Part shown: in pieces, positions 1-7,879 of the stretch
How the letters are laid out: every line of letters starts with the position of its first letter
Position numbering within the stretch: the stretch's first letter is position 1
NCBI GenBank assembly: GCA_036567965.1
Contig: DATCTN010000002.1
Span: 1 to 64,000, forward strand
Direction: 5' to 3'
Source: Candidatus Kryptoniota bacterium
GTDB taxonomy: Bacteria; Bacteroidota; Ignavibacteria; Kryptoniales; JAKASW01
DNA: 64,000 nucleotides
The notes under the pieces: model-generated
Told to the model about the DNA's origin: nothing
The model's input: only the letters and a program-made list of their open reading frames with translations
The model's database searches: none
Made by a program: the position numbers and the translations under genes

Positions 1-126
1 CGAGGAGACAATCAAGTGGCCGAGGTACTTGATATTGACGACGAGGATTTTCAAATACAGCTCATTCTCAAGAAATGTTCCATCATCCAGAATCACTTTT
101 TAAGATACAAAACAATCACGCCTTGA
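1..126 (+). CDS. C-terminal end of an unidentified protein (possible)
   Basis: A frame open from the left edge ends at a TGA at 124-126, giving about 41 residues rich in Asp near the edge and Lys/Ile near the end. I do not recognise it. The same codons read on the minus strand are also open from a GTG at 96 leftwards, so the strand is not settled. I prefer the plus strand because the frame stops just before the tRNA terminator, a natural convergent arrangement, and because the minus-strand GTG has no ribosome binding site and would start only 40 bp past that terminator. Confidence 0.3.
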   Translation, partial: RGDNQVAEVLDIDDEDFQIQLILKKCSIIQNHFLRYKTITP

Positions 127-140
127 TACTACCCCTAAAA

Positions 141-168
141 AGAAAAAGTCCGTTTTAAAACGGACTTC
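141..168 (-). terminator. Rho-independent terminator of tRNA-fMet
   Basis: An inverted repeat with arms at 146-156 and 157-167 (AAGTCCGTTTT/AAAACGGACTT) is followed on the minus strand by a T-rich run (TTTCTTTT). It lies just downstream of the tRNA-fMet gene. No T-tract follows in the plus direction. Confidence 0.8.
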
Positions 169-173
169 ATGAG

Positions 174-246
<73 letters not shown>

Positions 247-256
247 ATCAGGCTTT

Positions 257-285
257 AATATAACCACGGGCCGGTTCCTAAACAA
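257..285 (-). promoter_or_regulatory. Sigma-70 type promoter of tRNA-fMet
   Basis: On the minus strand TTGTTT (280-285) and TATATT (257-262) are separated by exactly 17 bp. The predicted start is a few bases before the first tRNA nucleotide at 246. Confidence 0.6.
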
Positions 286-440
286 GATACTTTTGCCGCC
301 GGCACACGAATCCACACGCCGACCGGATCATCAAACAAGACGGAACGAAGTTGTATCGAAGACTGTTGAATTTGCTGAAAGTTGAATGTTCGAAGCGTGT
401 ATTTTAAATTTTGACGGATGAATTAGTCGAAAGCAGCACG

Positions 441-728
441 ATGCCAACCTACGAATACAAGTGCGAGAGTTGCAGCAAAACTTTTGAAGAGATTCAATCG
501 ATGACGGATGATCCGCTGACCACCTGTCCGAAGTGCGGTGGAAAAGTGCAGAGACTCATAAGTTCGGGCGTCGGCCTCATATTTAAGGGCTCGGGATTTT
601 ACCTGACAGATTATAAAAAATCCAGCGCGTCTCCGGCAGGCAGCAACGGGGAATCAAAACCGAAAACAAAGGCGCCTGCCGAAAAGCCAGCGGTTGCGAA
701 AACCAAGTCTACAAAGAAGTCGGATTAG
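441..728 (+). CDS. FmdB-family zinc-ribbon protein
   Basis: A 95-residue protein. It begins with the family hallmark MPTYEYKC and has two CxxC knuckles (CESC near residue 10, CPKC near 36) that should bind one zinc. A middle segment (VGLIFKGSGFYLTDY) is typical of FmdB/regulatory-zinc-ribbon proteins. The last 30 residues are low-complexity Lys/Pro/Ala/Ser. The ATG at 441 is preferred over an upstream TTG at 411 because homologues start at MPTYEY. The molecular role of the family is not established; the name comes from a proposed regulator of formamidase. It is convergent with fmt, with 8 bp between the stop codons. Confidence 0.88.
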   Translation: MPTYEYKCESCSKTFEEIQSMTDDPLTTCPKCGGKVQRLISSGVGLIFKGSGFYLTDYKKSSASPAGSNGESKPKTKAPAEKPAVAKTKSTKKSD

Positions 729-736
729 AAGAATCC

Positions 737-1669
737 CTATCTCTTATTTGAGAATACTGTCGCTGGAGTAATTCGCGCCCCTCTGAGGAATTCGACCGAA
801 CGCAATTTTTTCTTCCCCTCCATTTGAATTTCAAGAATCTCCACCGCTCCGTCGCCACAAACCACATTGAGCTTTCCGGAATCCGTTTGCAATTCTCCAA
901 CAGCGCCGTGAGCGGGTCGTTCGGCGATACGAGCCCTTATGATTTTCGCCATCCTGTTCTGGAGATATGTAAATGCTCCAGGTTCTGGCGAAAACCCGCG
1001 TATGAAATTGTGAACGTCTTCGGCAGGCTTCGACCAATCGATCAGGCAATTCTCTTTTGAAATCTTGGGAGCTTTTGTGGCTTTAGCATCGTCCTGCTCG
1101 ATTATGCTAACCTGATTCCGCTCTATCAAATCAAGCGTGTCCACCACGGCGTCAGCGCCAATTTTCGAAAGACGGTCGGCGAGCTCACCGGCGGTATCAT
1201 CCGTTCCAATTTCCGTCCTTCGCTGGAGAATTATCTTCCCTGTGTCGATTTTCTCATCGAGAAAGAATGTCGTCACTCCGGTCTCTCGTTCGCCTTTTAC
1301 AATTGCCCAATTGATGGGCGCAGCTCCTCTGTACTTCGGCAAAAGCGACGCATGAAGGTTGAATGTACCCTTCTTCGCTATTGTAAAGATCTCCTTCGGC
1401 AATATTCGAAAAGCTACAACCACTATGACATCCGGCTCAAGGCTCCTTAGCCGGTCGGCAAATTCGGGATCTCGCAACGACGAAACCTGAATGACCGGCA
1501 CACCGATTTCGGCTGCAGCAATCTTCACGGGCGGGGGGGTTACTTTCAAACCTCTCCCCTGCGGCTCATCTGTATTTGTGACGACCGCAACGAGTCGATG
1601 ACCCGTCGCCGCTATGGCTTTTAACGAGGGGATTGCAAACTCCGGCGTACCCATGAAAACGATTTTCAT
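737..1669 (-). CDS. fmt: Methionyl-tRNA formyltransferase
   Basis: A 310-residue enzyme that transfers a formyl group from 10-formyl-tetrahydrofolate to Met-tRNA-fMet in the cytoplasm. The N-terminus (MKIVFMGTPEFAIPSL) is the standard formyltransferase start. The folate-binding motif HASLLPKYRGAAPINWAI lies near residues 105-125 and carries the catalytic Asn-His-Asp environment. The C-terminal OB-fold tRNA-binding domain spans about 205-310. Length is normal. Its substrate tRNA gene is nearby in the same orientation, but it has its own promoter and terminator, so the two are probably not co-transcribed. Confidence 0.97.
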   Translation of the reverse strand: MKIVFMGTPEFAIPSLKAIAATGHRLVAVVTNTDEPQGRGLKVTPPPVKIAAAEIGVPVIQVSSLRDPEFADRLRSLEPDVIVVVAFRILPKEIFTIAKKGTFNLHASLLPKYRGAAPINWAIVKGERETGVTTFFLDEKIDTGKIILQRRTEIGTDDTAGELADRLSKIGADAVVDTLDLIERNQVSIIEQDDAKATKAPKISKENCLIDWSKPAEDVHNFIRGFSPEPGAFTYLQNRMAKIIRARIAERPAHGAVGELQTDSGKLNVVCGDGAVEILEIQMEGKKKLRSVEFLRGARITPATVFSNKR

Positions 1670-1741
1670 TTCCTGCCTGACTTTATTGGAATTTAAACGA
1701 GACCGGACATTTATACCACTCTTACGTACCTGTAGCTACGC

Positions 1742-2080
1742 TCAATATCTGCGCATGGCAGGATCGATAAATCTTGCCCACGCGTCTATTCCGCCCGTGA
1801 GATTCTTGACGTTTTGAAACCCCGCGCTTTGAAGAAACCTAACTGCCATCAGACTCCTGTTCCCGGAATGGCAAATGACGACGGTCTCTCCTTCGGCGTC
1901 GAGCTCGCTCATCTTCTCAGGAAGTTGTCTGAGAGGAATCAGGATTCCTCCGATATTGCAAATTTGAAATTCGGACTTTTCGCGGACATCCAGTATTGTG
2001 ATCTTCTCTCCTTTATCGAGCCGATCCTTTAATTCGTGTACCGAAATTGCATCGCTTCTTCCGCTCTTTTGATCAACCAT
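1742..2080 (-). CDS. Single-domain rhodanese (sulfurtransferase)
   Basis: About 112 residues forming one rhodanese domain. It has ITILDVREKSEF near the N-terminus and the active-site loop CHSGNRS, whose Cys would carry the persulfide. NLTGGIDAW follows, as in GlpE/PspE-type proteins. The start is set at the ATG at 2080 because GAGGT precedes it at good spacing. An in-frame ATG at 2119 would add 13 residues but has no ribosome binding site. Substrate is unknown. Same strand as fmt with a 72-bp gap, so co-transcription is possible. Confidence 0.85.
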   Translation of the reverse strand: MVDQKSGRSDAISVHELKDRLDKGEKITILDVREKSEFQICNIGGILIPLRQLPEKMSELDAEGETVVICHSGNRSLMAVRFLQSAGFQNVKNLTGGIDAWARFIDPAMRRY

Positions 2081-2391
2081 TAAATACCTCGATTTGATTT
2101 CTTGAGGTGAAGTGGACATTCAAGTGGGGTTACGGCCCGACGATGTTACGCTTTCATTCGTTTTGCTCCAACGCGAAACCGTATGTGGTTGCTCCTACCC
2201 ACCGCACGCAGTAAATATATTACTCGCGCCTCAACGTCTCAATCCCGCTGAAGTAGAGCATCTCGTTCACTCGTATCGCAAGCTCCTCGCCGACATTCTG
2301 ATGTAGTCACCGATCATTTCGTCTCTCTCCATCTACTTTGAATCCCATGAATCCCTCGTGCCTTCGAGGTTTTCACAACGAATTGTCCGAT

Positions 2392-4794
2392 TCACTCACG
2401 CCGTATTACTTCCGCCGGGTTCACTGTAAAGATCCTGAACGCGTGGGAGGCTACAGTCACGAAAGCAATTGCCAGCGCTAAGACAGTAGAGAGGATGAAG
2501 ATCCAAACACTGATTTCTGTCCGGTACGCAAAATCCTGAAGCCATTTGTTCAAAACAAGATATGAAACCGGGACAGCGATTAGATTCGCGATGAGGACAA
2601 GCGTCAGAAATTCCTTCGCGAATAGTCCAAGTATATCGGATAAACCCGCGCCGAGTATCTTTCGAACCCCTATCTCTCTGGTCCGCTGGGTCACCTTGAG
2701 CGAAGACAAACCGAACAATCCCAGTCCCGCAAGAAATATGGCAAGCCCGGAGAATACCTCGACAATAGTTTCCATCTTCTCCTCGGGAAGGTACGCCGCA
2801 GTATATTTGTCCTTTACAAAAAAATAATCAAAGGGGAACATCGGGAAGACTTTAGCCCAATTTTCCCTGATAAAGCTAAGTCCCTCGCTGATTCGTGATG
2901 GATCCAGTCTCAACGACACTGCAGTATTCTCATAACCGCCCGCGGCGTACCTGTAGACCATGGGCTCCATAGGATTCTGCAGCGACTGAAAATTTATGTC
3001 CTTTATGACGCCGATTACCGTCAACGGATAATGCTCATGGATGTAACAGATCTTCTTCCCCACGGCACTTGTCCATCCAAGAGCTCTTGCAGCACTCTGA
3101 TTGATGATAACGGCGTCGGACTTATCAGTGGCAAACGCTAGCGAAAAATTCCTCCCGTCAATGATCCTGATCCTGTACGTGTCCACAAAATTCTCATCCA
3201 TGGAGGACACAACCATTTGAATCGCCTCCTTGTCGTTCGCTCCAACCGGCACAATCCCGAAGGTATTATTGAAATGATCGCCTGGTATGTTCTCCGACAT
3301 CGCTACCGACAATATCCCGTGAGTCGACTCGTTCGAGCTAATCAAGTTGAAGAAGCTCTTAATTTTCTCATATTGTCCGGCTTCCGCTTCAGTCTCCACA
3401 GGAACTGCCACAATATTATCCGGCTGGAATCCCATGTCATAACTTTTCATGAATCCAACCTGCTGCGAGATGAGGAACACACTCGTCACCAAAACAGCCG
3501 CTATCACGAATTGTCCCACAACCAAAATATTTCGGGCTGTGCTTTTGCTTCTTCCAGCCGCATGCTTCTCGAGAACCTCGGCAGGCATGTGTTTCGACAG
3601 GACAAGGGCCGGATAACTTCCTGCTATTAGTCCGACAAATATCCCGAAGGCGCCGATGACGAGGATATTCGGCATCGTAAGAAAAGGAGATATGGAAATT
3701 TCCTTGCCTGTCAGATTTCTGAATTGATCCAAAGATATTTCTGCCAGTCCGATTCCTATCATCAGAGAAACGAAACTCATGAGTATCGATTCGCAAAGAA
3801 ATTGAACGACGACCTGGCTTCTCTGTGCACCGAGCACTTTCCTCATTCCAATTTCCTTAATCCGTTCCGTGTGACGGGAAATCGAAATATTCGTGAAGTT
3901 CACACATGAGATGAGAAGTATGGAAATTGCGATAAGCATAAGGACCAGCAGAAATGTCCTCGAGCTGGGTGGCACAATGTCGTACTCAATTCCGGTATGA
4001 AGATGAATACTTTCCAGAGGCTCGAGAACCAGACTGAAACCTCCGGTCTTCACGAAATCAGGCACATACTTGGCGATTATCCTTGGAAATTGGTCGCGTA
4101 GTTCGTCGGGGGTCATCTTCCCTGTAAAGGATATGAAAGTGTGTGTCCCCATCGAATACCACTTATCTTCAAATCCGGGATCGACTTTTTGCCTGAACTT
4201 TGTCGGGATGAGAACATCAAACATGATGCTCGAGTTAACCGGAAAATCGTCCAGCACCCCCGTGACCATGAAATCGGTGTTGTTTATCTTCAGAACCTGT
4301 CCCATCGGTTCAGCACTCGCGAAAATCTTTTGTGCGAACTGTTTACTGATCACAACCGAATTGGGATTGTTAAGTGCGGAGCCGCGATCTCCTTCGAGCA
4401 AATTGAAACTAAATACGTCGAAGAACGATGGGGCGCTGCAATAGACCAGCTCCTTGAATGATCTGTTGCCGGATGTAATCCAGAACTCATTGAAGAAGAG
4501 TCGCGCAACTTTGAACATCCCGGGATAGTCATTCAGCAGAGCTTTTGGAAGAGGATCGGGCGTTACCGCGAAATATCTTTCAGTTGCGTTGCCGGGCGCT
4601 TTTGTCACGGTATAAATCCTGTAAATGTCGGACGCGTTCCTTTGGAATGAATCGTAATTCATTTCATTATACACATATGAGAAGATCAGGAAGAACGCGG
4701 CGATGCCGACTGATAGGCCGACGACATTGATGGCCGAGAGAGATTTCGATCTTAGAATATTCCTGACTGCGATTTTCAGGTAATTGCTTATCAT
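2392..4794 (-). CDS. MacB/FtsX-type ABC permease, paralogue 1
   Basis: An 800-residue inner-membrane permease with the duplicated layout of this family. TM1 (residues 18-43) is followed by a large periplasmic MacB-PCD domain, then an FtsX bundle of three TM helices (about 280-400) and a further TM near 430. A second periplasmic domain and a second FtsX bundle (about 680-800) follow. Coupling motifs EIGMRKVLGA and EIGVRKILGA, one in each half, are seen. A GGGAGC ribosome binding site precedes the ATG. It is the last permease of the string and the most divergent at its end (NPAEVIRRE instead of NP-ESLRYE), and it is separated from the others by a small gene. It contains no ATPase domain and must use a separate one. 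Confidence 0.9.
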   Translation of the reverse strand: MISNYLKIAVRNILRSKSLSAINVVGLSVGIAAFFLIFSYVYNEMNYDSFQRNASDIYRIYTVTKAPGNATERYFAVTPDPLPKALLNDYPGMFKVARLFFNEFWITSGNRSFKELVYCSAPSFFDVFSFNLLEGDRGSALNNPNSVVISKQFAQKIFASAEPMGQVLKINNTDFMVTGVLDDFPVNSSIMFDVLIPTKFRQKVDPGFEDKWYSMGTHTFISFTGKMTPDELRDQFPRIIAKYVPDFVKTGGFSLVLEPLESIHLHTGIEYDIVPPSSRTFLLVLMLIAISILLISCVNFTNISISRHTERIKEIGMRKVLGAQRSQVVVQFLCESILMSFVSLMIGIGLAEISLDQFRNLTGKEISISPFLTMPNILVIGAFGIFVGLIAGSYPALVLSKHMPAEVLEKHAAGRSKSTARNILVVGQFVIAAVLVTSVFLISQQVGFMKSYDMGFQPDNIVAVPVETEAEAGQYEKIKSFFNLISSNESTHGILSVAMSENIPGDHFNNTFGIVPVGANDKEAIQMVVSSMDENFVDTYRIRIIDGRNFSLAFATDKSDAVIINQSAARALGWTSAVGKKICYIHEHYPLTVIGVIKDINFQSLQNPMEPMVYRYAAGGYENTAVSLRLDPSRISEGLSFIRENWAKVFPMFPFDYFFVKDKYTAAYLPEEKMETIVEVFSGLAIFLAGLGLFGLSSLKVTQRTREIGVRKILGAGLSDILGLFAKEFLTLVLIANLIAVPVSYLVLNKWLQDFAYRTEISVWIFILSTVLALAIAFVTVASHAFRIFTVNPAEVIRRE

Positions 4795-5000
4795 GCCCTT
4801 GCTCCCTTATACCTCGTTCATGCAGAATGACATTTCACAAGAATATCACACAGAACTATTTAACAACAAGCGTACCGAGAGCGATCAAGAAAAACGACAA
4901 TTTCACCGACAAGATGACGAGAATCAGAACGGATCTGTCCGAATTTGAAGATCATGCGTTCAGTTTCGGACGCTGTAACAACCGGCTTAGATGAAGAACC

Positions 5001-5306
5001 CTACGCGGCATTTACATGGGTATCGCCGAAGCCCGTCGTGCCACGCTGCCTGTACAGGACCTGTATAAATTTCGAGTCTTCTTTCGGCTTGAAGATTTGA
5101 ATCAGCTCCCACGACTTGTCGTAGCTCGCCAATCCCTTCTGAAGCAGCTTGATCTTCTCTTCAACAGTCCATTTTTCATCTTCTGGCTCCCACCGGAACG
5201 CCTCGACTCTGAAGTTGTACTGTCTTTTCTTGCCGTTTATCTTCACCTCAATCTCGGCGATTTGCCGGTCGACAAAATCGGGTAATGGAATACTCACATC
5301 TTTCAT
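5001..5306 (-). CDS. Small conserved-looking protein of unknown function
   Basis: A 101-residue soluble protein without signal peptide or membrane segment, with a strong GGGAGGT ribosome binding site before the ATG. It opens with ISIPLPDF-like residues, then a hydrophilic beta-rich stretch (EIEVKINGKKRQYNFRVE), a helical part, and SYDKSWELIQIF with IQVLYRQR near the end. I do not assign it to a family. It lies between permeases 1 and 2 in the same direction. The 206 bp between it and permease 1 hold an inverted repeat GTCCGAA (4937-4943) / TTCGGAC (4965-4971) with a 21-nt loop and no other signal I can name. Confidence 0.75.
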   Translation of the reverse strand: MKDVSIPLPDFVDRQIAEIEVKINGKKRQYNFRVEAFRWEPEDEKWTVEEKIKLLQKGLASYDKSWELIQIFKPKEDSKFIQVLYRQRGTTGFGDTHVNAA

Positions 5307-5324
5307 TTTACACCTCCCAGTTTT

Positions 5325-5366
5325 CTATTCGCATCTCAAGGATTCAATCCTGCTAAGGCGGGATTT
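5325..5366 (-). repeat. Vestigial permease 3' tail joined to a palindromic repeat
   Basis: Just past the stop of permease 2, minus-strand codons 5348-5325 read I-E-S-L-R-C-E followed by TAG. This is a near copy of the NP-IESLRYE-stop tail shared by the neighbouring permeases. It touches a hairpin TCCTGC-TAAG-GCGGGA (5348-5363), followed by ATTTCG, then the genuine tail of permease 2. The same arrangement occurs at 15328-15367. Confidence 0.6.
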
Positions 5367-5371
5367 CGGCA

Positions 5372-7792
5372 TTACTCATATCGTAATGCCTCCACAGGAT
5401 TTTTCGTCGCGGCCTTTACTGCCAGGAAGGCGATAGTCATAATGGAAATCGCAAAGGTGGCTCCTGCCGCGAGAATGAAAATCCACGGGGTTATGCTGAT
5501 CCTGTAAGCGAAGCCCCGCAGCCACTTAGTTCCCACGTAGAACACGATCGGCAAGGCTATCAGATTAGAGAGTGCAACGAGCTTCAGGAAATCTCCGGTG
5601 ATGATCGTGACGATGCCTGCCACTGATGCTCCCAGTACTTTTCTAATTCCGACTTCTTTTGTTCGTGCGGAAACTGCAAGCAATACCAATCCAAACAAAC
5701 CGAGGCACGAGATAAACACCGCGAACACAGATGCCGTACCGACAATTTCTCCCTCCTTCAGGTCGTCATCGTATTGTTTCTGAACATCCTGGTTCAGAAA
5801 TGTAAATTCAAATGGCGTATCGGGAACGATGTTCTGAAATGCTCTCTTTATGTCAGAAATTGTTGCAGGGATATTGTCTTTTCCGATTTTTATCATCATC
5901 GATGACACACCCCACTCCGGATTCATCGTCAGCACGACCGGCGCGATCTCATCATGCAGGGAAAGGAAGTTATAGTCCTTTATCACCCCGACAATTCTTA
6001 GATCCTCCTTGTCATCTCCGCTCCATGTCCAGCCTGGTATTTTCTTACCGGTCACTGGCAACCTCCACCCTAACTCCCTCACAAATTCTTCGTTGACAAT
6101 TACGGACAGCATAGAATCGGCCGTCGACCCCGCCCTGAAATTCCTCCCTTCCAGCAGATGAAGGCCCAGAGTAGAGATATACCTATCGTCTGCACTATAG
6201 ACGTATGTCTCATGAGTCTTCCCATCATATCGAAATACTTTTCGGTTGTATCCATTTCCAAATGTCGCGCTGGTACAGGAAACATCGATTATCCCCGGAT
6301 GACCCGATAGCTCGTTCTTGAAGACACTTACCATTCTCAAGCCATCACCGTGGCCCCAACCGAATGGGACAACAACTACCTGATCGCCGCTATAGCCGAG
6401 GTCCCGGGTCTGAACATATTTGAGTTGCGACCAGACGATAATAGCGCAGGCGGTCAAGAAGACAGCAAGGCCGAATTGCCCGACAACGAGGCTCCTGGAC
6501 AAAACAGTTGTTTTTCTCGTCCTTGATTTACCCTTCAACACTTCCGCTGGTCGATAGTCTGACAGGACAATTGAAGGGTAACTCCCCGCCAACATCGCGA
6601 CAATGAAAACCAGCCCGATTAGAACGGCGATGAAAGCAGGCGAGAACAGATCTGATATTCCAAAATGTTTTCCAGAAATCTGATTGGCAATCGGGAGAAG
6701 AAGTTCGACCAAAAAGAGACTCGAAAGGAAGGCGGCTGCAGTCAATAATATTGACTCGATCCAAAACTGGATCATGATATCGTTCTGCCCCGCGCCCAAA
6801 ACTTTTCTGACCCCGACCTCCTTTGTCCGATACGCTGCTTGTCCTAATGAAAGAGAAATGAAATTCACACATGCGATAAGGATTATGATCAGTGCAATGA
6901 CGGAGAGGACGTATGAATATACCGGATTTCCGGTACGCTCATTCTGAAACTTCACGCCTGAGAAGTGGACGTGGGAAAGGGGCTCAAATCGAAGCCGGAA
7001 CACATTGTCCGATTTGTCTATCCACCCGTTGGTCTGGCTCTCGGCAATAAACTTTCCAAAATGCTTCGAGACGAATTCGGGAATGTTTCGTTCAATATTT
7101 GCGATGCTCGTCGAGCCTGACAAAAGGAGGTATGTCGACCCGGAAAATGAAGTCCAGTCGGTCCGCATACTCTGGTATCTCGGCATGCTGATTATCGGAA
7201 GGAGAACACCGAAATCAATGCTTGAATTATCAGGAATGTCCTTCGCAATTCCGGTTACTACATAGCTGTCAAGCTTGCCGTCGAGGTTAATCGTTAGAAC
7301 TTTTGAGACCGGGTCCTGTCCTCCGAATATTTCACGGGCCTTTTTTTCCGTGAGGACTACCGAGTTTGGTTGCGCCAGAACGCTGGACGGATCACCTCTT
7401 AAAAGCGGAAAAGAAAAAACTGAAAAGATATCCGGGTCAGTGAATGTGACGTCTTCCCTGGTATAGTTTCCATTGTGTGAAACAACAGCCTCACCGGGGT
7501 ATAATCTGACAGATGAAATTATGTCCGGGAATTCAGAAACTAATGCGGGGCCGAGAGGGACCGGCTGGTCACTGTGCAGAATGGGTTCACCATTTCTTTT
7601 CCATTCGGAGTTTACACGGTATATCTTGCTTACGTTTAGATTGAATTTGTCAAAAGATGATTCGTTATTCACGAAAAGGAGGATCAGGATTGTCACCGCA
7701 AGCCCTATCGCGAGACCAGTGATATTGATGAATGAGTACATCTTTCGCCGCGACATGTTTCTAATGGCAACTTGCAGGTAATTCTTGATCAT
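5372..7792 (-). CDS. MacB/FtsX-type ABC permease, paralogue 2
   Basis: An 806-residue inner-membrane permease with the same two-halved TM/periplasmic/FtsX layout as its neighbours. TM1 is at about residues 19-42. The first FtsX bundle begins near SYVLSVIALIIILIACVNFI, with the coupling motif KEVGVRKVLGAG. The second has KEVGIRKVLGAS near residue 700, and it ends NPVEALRYE. A clean AAAGGAGA ribosome binding site precedes the ATG. It probably partners one of the two ATPases upstream. The large periplasmic domains differ strongly from those of the other copies, as expected if substrate or adaptor specificity has diverged. Confidence 0.9.
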   Translation of the reverse strand: MIKNYLQVAIRNMSRRKMYSFINITGLAIGLAVTILILLFVNNESSFDKFNLNVSKIYRVNSEWKRNGEPILHSDQPVPLGPALVSEFPDIISSVRLYPGEAVVSHNGNYTREDVTFTDPDIFSVFSFPLLRGDPSSVLAQPNSVVLTEKKAREIFGGQDPVSKVLTINLDGKLDSYVVTGIAKDIPDNSSIDFGVLLPIISMPRYQSMRTDWTSFSGSTYLLLSGSTSIANIERNIPEFVSKHFGKFIAESQTNGWIDKSDNVFRLRFEPLSHVHFSGVKFQNERTGNPVYSYVLSVIALIIILIACVNFISLSLGQAAYRTKEVGVRKVLGAGQNDIMIQFWIESILLTAAAFLSSLFLVELLLPIANQISGKHFGISDLFSPAFIAVLIGLVFIVAMLAGSYPSIVLSDYRPAEVLKGKSRTRKTTVLSRSLVVGQFGLAVFLTACAIIVWSQLKYVQTRDLGYSGDQVVVVPFGWGHGDGLRMVSVFKNELSGHPGIIDVSCTSATFGNGYNRKVFRYDGKTHETYVYSADDRYISTLGLHLLEGRNFRAGSTADSMLSVIVNEEFVRELGWRLPVTGKKIPGWTWSGDDKEDLRIVGVIKDYNFLSLHDEIAPVVLTMNPEWGVSSMMIKIGKDNIPATISDIKRAFQNIVPDTPFEFTFLNQDVQKQYDDDLKEGEIVGTASVFAVFISCLGLFGLVLLAVSARTKEVGIRKVLGASVAGIVTIITGDFLKLVALSNLIALPIVFYVGTKWLRGFAYRISITPWIFILAAGATFAISIMTIAFLAVKAATKNPVEALRYE

Positions 7793-7879
7793 AGCTATCT
7801 CCTTTGATATTGGCGAAAGGTGCGCAGAGCTGAGAATATTGCGCGAGGTGTCATTCGAGGTTCGCTCTCTGCGTCCAGC

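Noticed and set aside
2112-2306. 64-codon plus-strand frame with LNPAEVEHLVHSYRKLLADIL, vaguely recombinase-like
   Set aside because: Starts inside the rhodanese 5' end, no ribosome binding site, and too short to support a domain; at most a worn fragment.
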